Below, piece after piece: positions 29,878 to 42,201 of a stretch of DNA of 64,000 bases. Position 1 is the stretch's first letter. Each line of letters opens with the position of its first letter. The DNA lies in assembly GCF_007859295.1 (NCBI RefSeq), contig NZ_VOHB01000002.1, positions 2,277,945 to 2,341,944 of the forward strand, given 5' to 3'. Both the position numbers and the translations under genes were made by a program. The DNA comes from Planococcus sp. CPCC 101016 (GTDB lineage Bacteria > Bacillota > Bacilli > Bacillales_A > Planococcaceae). The notes under the pieces were generated by a model that saw only the letters and a list, made by a program, of their open reading frames with translations, was not told where the DNA came from and searched no databases.

Positions 29878-31431
29878 TCAAAGCAGATGGGCACTCCGCT
29901 TTCTGACCGCTTTCAAATGGACCAGCCGGCTGCCTTTCCCGACAATGACCGCCTGTTCAGCAGAACCCAGACTGACAAGATTCTCTACACGTATATTGTG
30001 GGCGTTTTGCTCGCCTCCTGCAACGGAAACGTCTGCGCTGGCCGTCGTGAAATTTCGAATTACCCCATTGGTTAATGAAACATTTGCAGCCCGGTATTGA
30101 ATCGCTGCAGCCGGCTGCCCTTTATAATCATAATTCGGATCGCCTACGAACAAAAAACGGTTGATGGCGACATTACGGTAACCTGATACCACTAACGCAC
30201 GAGGCGTCGATCCTTCATAGAGCGACGTTTCGATCGGTTCGAGCGCAACCAGCCGCTGTGCGCGTATATTGAACGCCGATCGCGATTCGGGATCGTCTTT
30301 TAGATGATGGCCAATATGACGGAAGTTGAACGACCGGTTGTCATGTACCGACAGATGTCCTGAAATATGGACACCGGCCGCCGCGGAGGAAGTCGCATGG
30401 GCTTTGATTTCCACTCCGCCGAAACAGCGGGTGCTTGAATTGTTGACCAGCCAGACATGGCGTGAGCCATCGTCCACTTCAAAGCCATTGGAATTGGAAA
30501 ACCCAGCCTTATGTGCCCGGCCGCTCGGATCGCTGAAATGTGAATTTGATACGAAGATATAGTCGCTGTGATGGGTCGTCAAGCCGTCATCCCCAAAACC
30601 GGAACCGCTGACTCCATCAAGCCAGACAAACCGGCTCCCGCCTTTGCCCCGTAGTCCGTCTCCCGCGTAATTATAGAGAGGTGACGTAATATCAAAGCAA
30701 TGAAGCCCCGGATTGAGCGCTTCTACATCTTTGACCCAGCCATAGGTAACATGGGCATAGGTCAGACAGCTGGAATAATTGCCGCCCGCACTGGTTTTTT
30801 CGATTTCCCCCAGCCGTTCGACATGCCAGTCCAACGTCAGCTGCTCGACAGAAATATTGCGATTGCCCGACAAGTAGTTGCTATTAGTCAAAAGACGGGC
30901 TTTCCGCGGCGCTTTCGGATGCAGTTTTAAAACGGTCCGCCCTTTTCCTGCTCCAATAAGACGTGTCCAAGATGGCAGCTGCAGTCCGTTGACCAAAAAG
31001 ACACCTGCAGGCACCTTCACTTCCACAGCACCTTTGCCGATGGCTTTCTTAAAAGCTTCTGTGCAATCCGTTTCCCCGTCTCCAACAGCTCCAAAATCTC
31101 TGACATTGACGCGCTCATTAATGGTCGACTCAAGCTTTCGGTATTCACCGTCCAGCCGATCCTTCCATTCAGGATATAGTTTCGATCCGGAAACCTGGGT
31201 TTCAAAGCCGTGTTCGTCTTCCGGTTTGAATTCTTCGGCGAATAAAGACCAAAGTTTTTCAGTGAATGTGCTTTTTCGCCGAGCGTGTTTACTGACGGCG
31301 AAATCTTTTTTGATGGCAGCGAAGAATTGTTCCGTCTCGCGGGTGATTTTTTCAAGAGGAGTGCGATCGTCCAGCAATTGGTCAATCCATGCAGTATTTA
31401 ATCGGGGGTTGTGCTCTTTTTCCAGCTTCAC
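29878..31431 (-). CDS. Parallel beta-helix (pectate lyase-like) protein, unknown substrate
   Basis: A 517-residue protein. Residues 1-105 are a helical, charged region I do not recognise (ending near STINERVNV). Then comes a right-handed beta-helix fold of the pectate_lyase_3 type, opening with RDFGAVGDGETDCTEAFKKA, the hallmark of glycosyl hydrolase 28-like and phage tailspike proteins. SGSGFGDDGLTTHHSDYIF and GFEVDDGSRHVW supply clustered Asp and His residues that could be catalytic. No signal peptide or membrane segment is visible, unusual for an enzyme of extracellular polysaccharide. Its stop is 24 nt upstream of the PfpI-like gene. Confidence 0.75.
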   Translation of the reverse strand: MKLEKEHNPRLNTAWIDQLLDDRTPLEKITRETEQFFAAIKKDFAVSKHARRKSTFTEKLWSLFAEEFKPEDEHGFETQVSGSKLYPEWKDRLDGEYRKLESTINERVNVRDFGAVGDGETDCTEAFKKAIGKGAVEVKVPAGVFLVNGLQLPSWTRLIGAGKGRTVLKLHPKAPRKARLLTNSNYLSGNRNISVEQLTLDWHVERLGEIEKTSAGGNYSSCLTYAHVTYGWVKDVEALNPGLHCFDITSPLYNYAGDGLRGKGGSRFVWLDGVSGSGFGDDGLTTHHSDYIFVSNSHFSDPSGRAHKAGFSNSNGFEVDDGSRHVWLVNNSSTRCFGGVEIKAHATSSAAAGVHISGHLSVHDNRSFNFRHIGHHLKDDPESRSAFNIRAQRLVALEPIETSLYEGSTPRALVVSGYRNVAINRFLFVGDPNYDYKGQPAAAIQYRAANVSLTNGVIRNFTTASADVSVAGGEQNAHNIRVENLVSLGSAEQAVIVGKGSRLVHLKAVRKRSAHLL

Positions 31432-31484
31432 ATCCAGTCACCTCCCATTCTTGGTCATTACTGTCTCCATACCCTGGTTACAAG

Positions 31485-31521
31485 AAAAAAATCCCTCCGC
31501 ACAAAAAGGCGAAGAGATTCA
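31485..31521 (-). terminator. apt terminator
   Basis: ATCTCTTCGC and GCGGAGGGAT pair with three G-U pairs, followed by TTTTTTTC on the minus strand. Confidence 0.85.
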
Positions 31522-31524
31522 TTA

Positions 31525-32037
31525 TCAATATTGCATTAAGGTCGTTACATCATAGCCATCCAAATTTTTGCGGCCGTCCAAATAAGTCAACTCGATCAAA
31601 AATGCGCAGCCGACTACGATGCCGCCAAGCTGTTCCACTAAATTGATGGTAGCACCGATTGTGCCCCCTGTAGCAAGCAAATCATCGGTGATCAAGACAC
31701 GCTGCCCCGGTTTGATGGCATCTTTGTGCATCGTTAATACATCCGATCCATATTCAAGTCCGTATTGTGCACGAATGACTTCGCGCGGCAATTTGCCTTC
31801 TTTGCGGACTGGTGCAAAGCCAAGCTCAAGTGCATAGGCAACTGGGCAGCCGATAATGAATCCGCGTGCTTCAGGTCCTACGATAATTTCGGCGTTCACT
31901 GTTTTTGCGTATTCAACAATTTGATCTGTTGCATACTTATAAGCAGTTCCGTTGTCCATCAATGAAGTGATGTCTTTAAAACGGATTCCTGGTTTTGGCC
32001 AATCTTCAACAATAGTAATGTACTTCTTCAAATCCAT
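31525..32037 (-). CDS. apt: Adenine phosphoribosyltransferase
   Basis: Apt salvages adenine to AMP with PRPP. The 170-residue protein has the PRPP-binding loop [16 protein letters not shown], the substrate region VGPEARGFI, and [10 protein letters not shown]. The start at 32037 has AAGGAGG upstream, which lies inside recJ; the two genes overlap by 10 nt, so they are translationally coupled. The terminator directly after the stop ends the recJ-apt unit. Confidence 0.97.
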   Translation of the reverse strand: MDLKKYITIVEDWPKPGIRFKDITSLMDNGTAYKYATDQIVEYAKTVNAEIIVGPEARGFIIGCPVAYALELGFAPVRKEGKLPREVIRAQYGLEYGSDVLTMHKDAIKPGQRVLITDDLLATGGTIGATINLVEQLGGIVVGCAFLIELTYLDGRKNLDGYDVTTLMQY

Positions 32038-34370
32038 ATTTCTTCCTCCTTGGCAGACACTTTCGCATCGAACCACTCTTTTAAATCTTTATAAGATGCG
32101 TACAAAAGCTTCTGCTCCAGTGCAATCTGCTGCTCGCGCTTCTTGTAGATCGGCGCTTCCGACAAATCCTGTTTGCTCGGCGATTGTGCAATCTCGGTAA
32201 TACCATTGTTAAGTGTAACAAAACCGAGTTCAAAAAACACCTGCAGCATGAAAAATAATGATTCACGTGTCCAACCTTTGTGTTTGGCAAGTTCATCGCA
32301 ATGTTTATTGAAATCGAAAGATCCCCGTTTCTTAAGGAAAGCGAATAGCCATTTAAACTGTTCACGCGTCGGAATTTGCTCGAAATACTGAGAATCCTTG
32401 GCATGGAAATGTGCATAGATCCGCTTCGGCTTAAACTTAGAAAGCACCGCTGCTAATTGTTCTTCCGACTCGGGCAGATCCAACAGCACTAAATGGTCCT
32501 TGTCGCCAGCTAAAGCATCCAATTGAGCCACCGTACAAATTGGCTGGGGCAAGAACGACTGGAATAAAGCCGGCGTCTCTTCTTTAAATGCTAAGTACAC
32601 TTGGTTTTCCTGCGGAATCAGCTTCGACCAGCGCGATACTTGGCGAATGCCCCGAATATCAAATAACTGCCATTGGTCAGTTCGGACATCTTCCACCATC
32701 AATTGCGGTTTTTTCCGGCCATTCCATTCATTGATCTGCAGATCGCCAATGACATCGATTTTAACATCCGGCGTCAGCTCATCTCCAACTGGACCGATGC
32801 CGAAACCAACAGCATCCAGCGAAGCAGCATGCTGCGTCAGTTCCATCTTCAAGTGGTTCTGCGCCGCTCCAATTTTGCGGATGGATGCCACTTTAACCCC
32901 TTCTAAGTAGAACTTCGGCTTGGCAAAGCCCATGCCGAACGGTGCAAGCTGCCGCATCGATTCAATGGCCGTAATATCGATTTCATCCAAACGGAGCGGG
33001 ATGTCGATTTCTACGACCGGCAGCAAGTCTTCTTCCGTCAAGCTTGTTTCCGCCTGCTTATTGAGACGTTCGCGCAATTCATCCACATCAGCCGCTTCGA
33101 GCGTCATGCCGGCTGCCATCGGATGTCCGCCGAAATGCGGCAGGATGTCCCGGTTTTTTGCCAGTTCGTTGTATAAATGAAAGCCTTCGATGCTGCGGGC
33201 TGAGCCCTTCGCTTTTCCGTTTTCCGGATTTAGCGACAGCACAATCGATGGCCGATAGAATTTTTCCGTCAGTTTTGATGCAACAATTCCGACAACTCCC
33301 GGGTTCCATCCTTCCTGGGCTACGACAATAACGCGCGGAGACCCGTTCGGATAGCGCTGCTCCACTTGCTGCATCGCCTCATCAGAAATCTGCTTAACGA
33401 TAGCCTGCCGTTCTTTATTCAAAACGTCCAGACCGGAAGCCAATGAACGCGCTTCTGCCGGATCGTCCGTCAAGAACATCTGGACGGCAGGATCTGCATC
33501 CTGCAGACGGCCGATCGCGTTGATGCGCGGCCCAAACATAAAGCCGATGGTCTCTTCTGTGATGTCCTGCTGCTTGATGCCGGCAACTTCACATAAGGCG
33601 GCAATCGCCGGACTTGGCGAGTCCACTAGCGCAGCTAGTCCTTCTTTAACAAAAAGCCGGTTTTCACCATGAAGCGGAACCAAATCGGCAACTGTGCCGA
33701 TCGCCGTCAGCTCGATCAAGTGATCCGGAATTTCTTCGTATAAAGCATGCGCCATTTTGAAAGCCACTCCGACTCCTGCCAGTTCTCCGAACGGATAATT
33801 GCCTTCTGGATGTCGCGGGTGAACAATCGCCAGTGCATTCGGCAAGGTTTCTCCGATGTCGTGGTGGTCGCTGATGATGACGTCCATCCCTAAGCCATTA
33901 GCGAAATCGACTTGTTCAATTCCCGAAATGCCGTTATCCACAGTGACAATCAATTTTGTCCCGTTATCGAATGCCTGCTGAAACAATTCAGTATTCGGCC
34001 CGTACCCATGCTTAAAGCGATTCGGTATCATAAAGGACACATCGGCCCCTAAATCCTGCAATACGGTCATCATGACGGTGGTGCTGGTCACTCCGTCTGC
34101 ATCGTAATCACCGTAGACCACTATTTTTTCCTGCTTGTCGATGGCAGCGCGAATGCGTTCAACCGCCACATCCATATCCTTCATCAAGTAGGGATTATGT
34201 ATGCCGCTCTGGTCCATTTCCATAAATGCACGGGCTGCTTCCGCCGTATCCAAACCGCGTGTCACCAAAATCTTGGCCAATACGGATGAAATTTTTAGTT
34301 CGTTTTGTATGATTTGTACTGCCTTGTCATCAGGCGTCGTCAAACGCCATCTTTTTTTGGATTCAATCAT
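32028..34370 (-). CDS. recJ: Single-strand-specific DNA exonuclease RecJ
   Basis: A 780-residue DHH nuclease that trims 5' single strands in recombination and repair. Motifs: [14 protein letters not shown] (DHH motif I), [17 protein letters not shown] (the DHH triplet), GPRINAIGR, and the DHHA1 region with [11 protein letters not shown]. The C-terminal 200 residues form the extension common to Bacilli RecJ. The ATG at 34370 is better placed behind GAGGAA than the GTG at 34379. Confidence 0.96.
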   Translation of the reverse strand: MIESKKRWRLTTPDDKAVQIIQNELKISSVLAKILVTRGLDTAEAARAFMEMDQSGIHNPYLMKDMDVAVERIRAAIDKQEKIVVYGDYDADGVTSTTVMMTVLQDLGADVSFMIPNRFKHGYGPNTELFQQAFDNGTKLIVTVDNGISGIEQVDFANGLGMDVIISDHHDIGETLPNALAIVHPRHPEGNYPFGELAGVGVAFKMAHALYEEIPDHLIELTAIGTVADLVPLHGENRLFVKEGLAALVDSPSPAIAALCEVAGIKQQDITEETIGFMFGPRINAIGRLQDADPAVQMFLTDDPAEARSLASGLDVLNKERQAIVKQISDEAMQQVEQRYPNGSPRVIVVAQEGWNPGVVGIVASKLTEKFYRPSIVLSLNPENGKAKGSARSIEGFHLYNELAKNRDILPHFGGHPMAAGMTLEAADVDELRERLNKQAETSLTEEDLLPVVEIDIPLRLDEIDITAIESMRQLAPFGMGFAKPKFYLEGVKVASIRKIGAAQNHLKMELTQHAASLDAVGFGIGPVGDELTPDVKIDVIGDLQINEWNGRKKPQLMVEDVRTDQWQLFDIRGIRQVSRWSKLIPQENQVYLAFKEETPALFQSFLPQPICTVAQLDALAGDKDHLVLLDLPESEEQLAAVLSKFKPKRIYAHFHAKDSQYFEQIPTREQFKWLFAFLKKRGSFDFNKHCDELAKHKGWTRESLFFMLQVFFELGFVTLNNGITEIAQSPSKQDLSEAPIYKKREQQIALEQKLLYASYKDLKEWFDAKVSAKEEEIWI

Positions 34371-34414
34371 CTGTATCACTTCCTCACCGGTTCATTATAC
34401 AGTAAAAAAACGCA

Positions 34415-34451
34415 GACAAAAACCTTTCGGCGACTGCACCGAAAGGTTCAT
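34415..34451 (-). terminator. lapA terminator
   Basis: AACCTTTCGG and CCGAAAGGTT form a 10 bp stem followed by TTTTGTC on the minus strand, with an A-run on the other side of the stem. Confidence 0.88.
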
Positions 34452-34456
34452 TTTTT

Positions 34457-34810
34457 TCAGATTTCCTCTTGTGTCCGTTCTTCACTGGTGACGATCTGCG
34501 CGTCCGGCACCACTCCGGCTTTCTGGTACTCGCCGATTTCGTTCTGCTGTGTCGCGATCAAGTTTTCTTTAACCGCCATTTCTTTCTGCAAAGCTTTTAT
34601 TTTGCGCTGCATCTGGTATTGGCGCATGATTGCCAATACGCCGCTGAGCAAAAATCCGAGTAATGCGGAAGCGAGAATGACCAGGATCAACGGCCATTCG
34701 GCTTCGCCGAACACATAGTTGACCGGTACTTCGTCAACGTTAACAACGGCAAATACCGCAATAATAACTGCAAATACAAGTCCAACTAGAATGAGCCATT
34801 GCAATTTCAT
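34457..34810 (-). CDS. lapA: LapA/DUF1049 membrane protein (YrvD-like)
   Basis: A 117-residue protein with two membrane helices (about 3-24 and 38-60, joined by NVDEVPVNYVFGEAEWP) and a C-terminal cytoplasmic helix likely to form a coiled coil (RKIKALQKEMAVKENLIATQ). It matches LapA-domain proteins, which in E. coli (LapA) help set lipopolysaccharide synthesis; in Gram-positives the role is unknown. It sits between recJ and secDF, as yrvD does in B. subtilis. The start was chosen by GAGAGGAG at 34821-34814. Confidence 0.85.
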   Translation of the reverse strand: MKLQWLILVGLVFAVIIAVFAVVNVDEVPVNYVFGEAEWPLILVILASALLGFLLSGVLAIMRQYQMQRKIKALQKEMAVKENLIATQQNEIGEYQKAGVVPDAQIVTSEERTQEEI

Positions 34811-34835
34811 AGAAGATTCTCCTCTCAAAAATAAA

Positions 34836-34881
34836 AAAAATGGAACAAGGTCATAGTAACTATACCCTGTTCCATTTCAAC
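34836..34881 (-). terminator. secDF terminator
   Basis: A long hairpin, TGGAACAGGGTATAG with CTATGACCTTGTTCCA, followed by eight T on the minus strand. Confidence 0.88.
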
Positions 34882-34888
34882 TCTAAAC

Positions 34889-37162
34889 TTATACGACAGG
34901 CTCGTCTGAACCCCATTTAGATTCTTGTTCTTTCTTCTCGATATCGATCGGCCCTTTTTTCTTCAGTTCGCCTTTTTTCAGAACCAGCCACAGTTGGGCA
35001 GCGATAAAGATGGAAGAATAAGTACCGGCGATTAAACCGATCAGTAAAGCGATGGAAAAATTAGTGATCGATGGTGCGCCGAAGATCAATAACGCAATGA
35101 CCACCAATAACACAGTCATTACCGTATTGACGGAACGGCCAAGCGTCTGGCGAAGCGATACATTGACCACTTTTTCCAACTGCTCCACTGAATCGATTTT
35201 CTTCATGCGCTTCATGTTTTCACGAATCCGGTCAAATGTCACGATGGTGTCATTGATCGAATAACCGATGATCGTCAGAACCGCAGCGATAAAGGTGATG
35301 TCCACCTCAAGCCGCAGCAAACTGAATACGGCAATGATGAAGAACGCATCGTGGATCAAGGCTACCACTGAAGCCACACCCATGCGCCATTCAAAGCGGA
35401 CGGCTACATAAATGATGATTCCGAGTGCAGCAATCGATAAGGCATACAATGCATTTTTCGCCAATTCCTGACCGACTGTCGGCGACACGGTCGAGACGTT
35501 TGGCTCTGCACCGAACTCTTCCACAGCCACTTCTTTCAAACTGTTGATGTCTTCCTGGCTAAACTCCTCGTTGTACCGGGCTACGCCGATATTGGAAGCA
35601 TCACCCGAAATGACGATGTCGTCTGTTTCATAACCAGCGCCATCCAGGAAATTCTCTACTTCCTCTTTTGTCAGTGCCGCTTCCGAAGTGATTTCAACTC
35701 GTGTACCACTTGAGAAGTCGATGCCGAGATTTAGGCGGAATACTCCAAGAACAGCCATCCCCGCAACAATCAAGACAATCGAAGCCAAAAAGAATTTATT
35801 GCGGTTGCCCGCAAAATCAAAACGGTCGAAGCGTGTTGTAAGATCGGTGATTTCCAACTCTTCTTCTTTTGCATGGACATCCGCCTTTTTCAAACCGAAG
35901 AGGCCGAACTTATTGTCCAGTACTCCGCTGTTGACCCATAGGCCAAGCAGCAGGCGAGATCCCCAAACGGCTGTCAGGAAGCTGACCAGAATCGAAATAA
36001 TCAGCAATGTCGCAAATCCTTTTACAGAGCTTGTTCCGTAATAAAACAGCACAACAGCCGCCAGCAATGTGGTGATATTGGCATCGATGATTGCGGAGAA
36101 GGATGAACGTGCGCCTACCCGGAAAGCATCTTTTACGGATTTTCCGACACGCATCTCTTCACGGATCCGCTCATATGTGATGATATTGGCATCTACTGCC
36201 ATACCCACACCAAGCATGATTGCCGCGATTCCAGGCAATGTCAGAACGCCGCCGATCCATTCAAATACCAGAAGGATCAAATAAACGTAAGCTGATAAAG
36301 TAACGACTGCGATCATTCCCGGCAAGCGGTAATAAATCAGCATGAACAACAGAACCAACGCTATACCGACAGCCGCTGCCACCATTGTCTGGTCAAGCGC
36401 CTGTTCACCGAACTGGGCACCGACAGAAGTCGAATAGATTTCTTCCAGACTTACCGGCAATGCACCTGCATTCAGGATACCTGCCAGATTTTGTGTTTCT
36501 TCTACAGTGAACGATCCGGAGATTTCAACAGAAGGCGACGAAATCCGCTGCTGCACGCTTGGTGCTGAAACGAATTTCGGATCCGCCTTCATGCGTTCTT
36601 CCGCATAGGAATCTACGCCTTCTTCAAAATCCAGCCAGATGACCAGCACGTTATTCGGTGCCGGCATCTGAGAAACTTCTTCTGTCACTTCAGCGAATTT
36701 TCCTGGGTCATTCAATTCCAGCGTGACAATCGGATTGCCGTTCTGGTCGAATGTTCCAGTAGCGCCGCCTTGCTTCAGATCATTTCCGGAAAGCAGCAAA
36801 TTGTCTTCCGCATCGCGGAAAGTCAGATTCGCTTCCGTCGACAGCAGTTCACGCGCTGAAGACTGATCCTCGACCCCCGCCAACTGCACGCGGATGCGGT
36901 TATCTCCTTCAATCTGGATGACCGGTTCACTGACGCCGAGCACGTTGATACGGTTCATCAACGCGTCTGTCGTATCCGTCAAAACACTTTCCGTAATTTC
37001 CTGGCCATCTAATGTTTCCACCTCGTAGAGCACTTCAAATCCGCCCTGAAGGTCCAAGCCTAATTTAATGTCTTTAGCGATGGGTAAACTCGTCGTGCCA
37101 ATGATTCCTATCAGTACAATAACCAGTAAGAAAAAGGCAATGATGCGACCTCTTGCTTTCAT
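34889..37162 (-). CDS. secDF: Fused protein translocase subunit SecDF
   Basis: The 757-residue fusion contains both halves. The SecD part (about 1-430) has TM1, a large extracellular domain with DLQGG, and five helices including VGMAVDANIITYERIREE. The SecF part (about 450-740) has its own TM1, LGIDFSSGTRVEI, and YSINDTIVTFDRIREN. Conserved Asp residues in helix 4 of each half drive proton-powered pulling of secreted proteins. Fusion is usual in Bacilli. YajC, its partner, is encoded 0.8 kb upstream in a separate unit. Confidence 0.97.
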   Translation of the reverse strand: MKARGRIIAFFLLVIVLIGIIGTTSLPIAKDIKLGLDLQGGFEVLYEVETLDGQEITESVLTDTTDALMNRINVLGVSEPVIQIEGDNRIRVQLAGVEDQSSARELLSTEANLTFRDAEDNLLLSGNDLKQGGATGTFDQNGNPIVTLELNDPGKFAEVTEEVSQMPAPNNVLVIWLDFEEGVDSYAEERMKADPKFVSAPSVQQRISSPSVEISGSFTVEETQNLAGILNAGALPVSLEEIYSTSVGAQFGEQALDQTMVAAAVGIALVLLFMLIYYRLPGMIAVVTLSAYVYLILLVFEWIGGVLTLPGIAAIMLGVGMAVDANIITYERIREEMRVGKSVKDAFRVGARSSFSAIIDANITTLLAAVVLFYYGTSSVKGFATLLIISILVSFLTAVWGSRLLLGLWVNSGVLDNKFGLFGLKKADVHAKEEELEITDLTTRFDRFDFAGNRNKFFLASIVLIVAGMAVLGVFRLNLGIDFSSGTRVEITSEAALTKEEVENFLDGAGYETDDIVISGDASNIGVARYNEEFSQEDINSLKEVAVEEFGAEPNVSTVSPTVGQELAKNALYALSIAALGIIIYVAVRFEWRMGVASVVALIHDAFFIIAVFSLLRLEVDITFIAAVLTIIGYSINDTIVTFDRIRENMKRMKKIDSVEQLEKVVNVSLRQTLGRSVNTVMTVLLVVIALLIFGAPSITNFSIALLIGLIAGTYSSIFIAAQLWLVLKKGELKKKGPIDIEKKEQESKWGSDEPVV

Positions 37163-37494
37163 ATGTAAACTTCCTCCTCGGGTGTGTAAAACACAGCACT
37201 ATCATTATGAAACAGCCGCTGATTACTGTCAAATCGGACTTGATGAGTTGAACTCAATCTGTTGATTTATCTGTTTTAGCGAGCGCTGCTCTGGCGTAGA
37301 TATTCCGCATACCAGCTCCGCTTTCTGGCCCGCAGGATGCGGGTCAGAAAGCAGGTGCGACAGGACGTTGCGCTGCTTGCTTCCAAGGTCTTGCAACAAG
37401 GAGGCTCAGCGCTTCGTCCGCGGAAAGGGTCCCTCTGCAGCGACTTCTTCAGCTTGATTTTCTTAGTCAGGCAGAAAAGATTCTCTAGTTTAAC
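37163..37494. other. Gene-free interval secDF/comN
   Basis: It holds the second copy of repeat family B and no gene. The first 100 nt should carry the secDF promoter, which I could not pin down. Confidence 0.5.
37299..37394 (+). repeat. Intergenic repeat family B, copy 2
   Basis: An ungapped match to 3329-3424. In this copy the first hairpin grows to 13 bp: CTTTCTGGCCCGC with GCGGGTCAGAAAG. The flanks that extend the stem differ from copy 1, where CAGCT and AGCTG pair instead. Confidence 0.8.
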
Positions 37495-37809
37495 TTACAT
37501 CGGTTTTTTCGGGGATGGACGCAAGAGATGCTCGATGTTTTCGAGTGTGCTGTCGTCGTTCCAGCGCGCCTTCTTTAATGCCTCGACTTGGTGGTAGGCC
37601 AGGAAGTCGGAAGCAGTCATGTCCATGATGTCATTGATCATTTCATAGAGGTGCATTGTGCTTATATCTTTTTTTCGCCATTTTTTTCTGACACAGAATT
37701 CCCACAAATCTTCTTCTGTAAACGTATCGTATTCAAAATGGTGAAATTCACTGCGTTTGCTTTCAAGCGCCGGCAAAACGAATTCATATTGATCTGGATA
37801 ACTCGCCAT
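37495..37809 (-). CDS. comN: ComN-type post-transcriptional regulator
   Basis: A 104-residue protein matching the ComN (YrzD) family, with LWEFCVRKKWRKKDI and DIMDMTASDFLAYHQVEAL. In B. subtilis ComN controls translation of the comE DNA-uptake operon and interacts with DivIVA. The start at 37809 has AAAGGAG 7 nt upstream. It is in the same place between secDF and yajC. Relevant because competence-type and pilus genes occur further along the window. Confidence 0.88.
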   Translation of the reverse strand: MASYPDQYEFVLPALESKRSEFHHFEYDTFTEEDLWEFCVRKKWRKKDISTMHLYEMINDIMDMTASDFLAYHQVEALKKARWNDDSTLENIEHLLRPSPKKPM

Positions 37810-37885
37810 GCGTGTACTCCTTTCCAACGTACTAAATACATTGTACCTTGTAACTGGAAAATTTAGAATAAGGACATTATGATCA

Positions 37886-37921
37886 TTAAAAAAACGCCTT
37901 CAAAGTCGAAGGCGTTTTTCA
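37886..37921 (-). terminator. yajC terminator
   Basis: AACGCCTTC and GAAGGCGTT pair around a short loop, with T- and A-runs on either side. Confidence 0.9.
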
Positions 37922-37926
37922 TTGTT

Positions 37927-38202
37927 TTAGATTGTTGATTTTGCAGATTCCACAACACGTGCGATTGCTTGACGCTCGAACTGCAAGCGTGTGCCATCAG
38001 CTACAGTGACGTAGACGGTTGCATCATCAACTGCATCTACAAGGCCGTGCAAACCGCCGATTGTCACGATACGGTCTCCGCGTCTCAATTCAGATTGCAT
38101 GTTTGCCGTTGCCTTCTGACGTTTCTGGGCAGGACGGATGATGAAAAACCACATTAGCAAGAACATTAATAGTAAAGGTGATAACGCAATTAAAGTTTCC
38201 AT
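37927..38202 (-). CDS. yajC: Preprotein translocase subunit YajC
   Basis: A 91-residue protein: one N-terminal membrane helix (about 3-22, LIALSPLLLMFLLMWFFIIR) followed by the YajC motif RPAQKRQK and the conserved RGDRIVTIGGLHG. YajC associates with SecDF and SecYEG. It is the last gene of the ruvA-ruvB-queA-tgt-yajC unit and is closed by a terminator. Confidence 0.95.
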   Translation of the reverse strand: METLIALSPLLLMFLLMWFFIIRPAQKRQKATANMQSELRRGDRIVTIGGLHGLVDAVDDATVYVTVADGTRLQFERQAIARVVESAKSTI

Positions 38203-38244
38203 TATTCATTTTCCCCCTTTCACTTTCTCTATTCTCGTACAAAC

Positions 38245-40462
<2,218 letters not shown>

Positions 40463-40466
<4 letters not shown>

Positions 40467-41461
40467 TCAGGCATCTCCATTTTAAAGTGTTCATAGGCAA
40501 GCGGTGTGACGGTGCGGCCTCTTGGCGTTCGCTGGATAAAACCGATCTGCAGCAAATACGGTTCGTAAACATCTTCGATTGTTGTTGATTCTTCTCCGAT
40601 GCTTGCAGCGATGGTATCCAGACCAACAGGACCGCCGCGGAAACGTTCGATCATGCCCGTCAGTAATTTATGGTCAATATGGTCCAACCCGAGCGGATCG
40701 ACCTGCAGCATTTCCAGCGCCTGCTCCGCCATGTCCATTGTGATGGAGCCGGTTCCGCGCACCTGCGCATAATCGCGGACACGTTTCAGTAAACGGTTGG
40801 CGATACGCGGGGTCCCGCGGGAGCGGCGGGCAATTTCAACTGCAGCGTTCGGATCGATGTCCGCTTCGAACAGTTTCGAGCTGCGGACGACGATTTCCGT
40901 CAATGCTTCCGTGTCGTAGTAATCGAGGCGTGACAAGACCCCAAAACGGTCGCGCAGTGGTGCAGATAAGGCTCCTGCACGAGTTGTGGCACCGATCAAC
41001 GTGAACGGCGGCAAATCAAGCCGGACAGATCTCGCAGTCGGCCCTTTGCCGACCACGATGTCCAGACAGAAATCCTCCATCGCCGGATACAACACTTCTT
41101 CAATCGAACGGTTCAAGCGATGGATCTCATCAATGAATAAAACATCTCCAGGTTCTAAAGACGATACGATTGCCGCCAAATCTCCCGGACGTTCTATTGC
41201 CGGCCCACTGGTCATTTTGACGTTGACTTCCATTTCATTGGCGATAACGGCGGCCAATGTCGTTTTCCCGAGTCCAGGAGGCCCGTACAACAGCACATGG
41301 TCCAAACTCTCCTGACGCATTTTCGCGGCTTCGATGAAAATTTGCAAATTGTGTTTTACTTTTTGCTGTCCGATGTATTGGGACAACAATTGTGGGCGAA
41401 GCGATTGCTCAAAGCGTTCGTCGAACTCTGAAATTTCACTGTCTATGATGCGTTCTTCCAT
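40463..41461 (-). CDS. ruvB: Holliday junction branch migration ATPase RuvB
   Basis: A 332-residue AAA+ motor: Walker [10 protein letters not shown], Walker B FIDEIHR, sensor 1 IGATTRAG, arginine finger region APLRDRFGV, and the C-terminal winged helix with [10 protein letters not shown]. It pumps DNA through the RuvA tetramer at recombination crossovers. It follows ruvA by 18 nt. Confidence 0.98.
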
Positions 41462-41479
41462 GCCGTTCGCCTCCTTTCA

Positions 41480-42076
41480 TCAGTTTTGTTTAAGCAGCAG
41501 CTGCAGCGCTTTTTTCATGAATCCTTCTGTATCCAGATCCAGATCCCGCAGCTGTGGTTTGACCTTGGTGATTTCGCGTTCTGAATAACCCAGTGCCCCG
41601 AGTGCCAACATCGCTTCTTCCAGCTCTGCCTGGTCGCTTGACAGCAACGTATTCGTCTCTTCCGGATCGAAAGGATCGCCGAAAAACTCGGTCAGCTTGC
41701 CTTTCAAGTCGAGAATCATCTGGCGGGCCGTCTTCTTGCCGACGCCTGGGAATTTCACCAAATAGGATTCATCTTCCCGTTCGATCGCTTCGATGACATG
41801 CTGCGGCTGTCCGCTCGCTAAAATCGCGAGCGCGCCTTTCGGACCGATGCCGGATACTGAAATCAGCTTGCGAAACAATTCGCGCTGTTCAAGTGTCGGA
41901 AATCCGAACAATAGCTGTGCATCTTCCCGAACATGATGATGCAGAAATACCTGCAGTTCATCCGACCCGAAAGAATACGGATTCGGAGCAAAAATCTGCC
42001 AGCCGATTCCTTGCTGTTCTATTACTAAATATTCAGGCGTTACGCGTGTAACCTTGCCTTTTATGTAATCGTACAT
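41480..42076 (-). CDS. ruvA: Holliday junction DNA-binding protein RuvA
   Basis: A 198-residue protein with the OB domain (residues 1-62), two helix-hairpin-helix motifs (ISVSGIGPKGALAIL and KFPGVGKKTARQMI) and the C-terminal domain that contacts RuvB. RuvA holds the four-way junction flat for RuvB. It is the first gene of the operon. In B. subtilis bofC lies just upstream; no such gene is here. Confidence 0.97.
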   Translation of the reverse strand: MYDYIKGKVTRVTPEYLVIEQQGIGWQIFAPNPYSFGSDELQVFLHHHVREDAQLLFGFPTLEQRELFRKLISVSGIGPKGALAILASGQPQHVIEAIEREDESYLVKFPGVGKKTARQMILDLKGKLTEFFGDPFDPEETNTLLSSDQAELEEAMLALGALGYSEREITKVKPQLRDLDLDTEGFMKKALQLLLKQN

Positions 42077-42106
42077 GGACAGTCTCTCCTTTAATTCAAC
42101 CTATTG

Positions 42107-42116
42107 ATTATAGCAT
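42107..42116 (-). promoter_or_regulatory. Extended -10 promoter for ruvAB-queA-tgt-yajC
   Basis: TG-C-TATAAT on the minus strand (TATAAT at 42107-42112), about 30 nt before ruvA. The -35 region (TCGTCT) is weak, as is common with extended -10 sites. Confidence 0.55.
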
Positions 42117-42201
42117 ATTCAGCTGCTTTAGACGAAATAAACCCGCTGCTGTTTAGCACATGTTAAGATAAAGATAACGAGTTGATAAGCGAGGGATCCA
42201 C

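Noticed and set aside
29878..31431. Prophage around the tailspike-like gene
   Set aside because: No integrase, capsid, terminase or lysis genes and no attachment-site duplication were seen; flanks are housekeeping genes.
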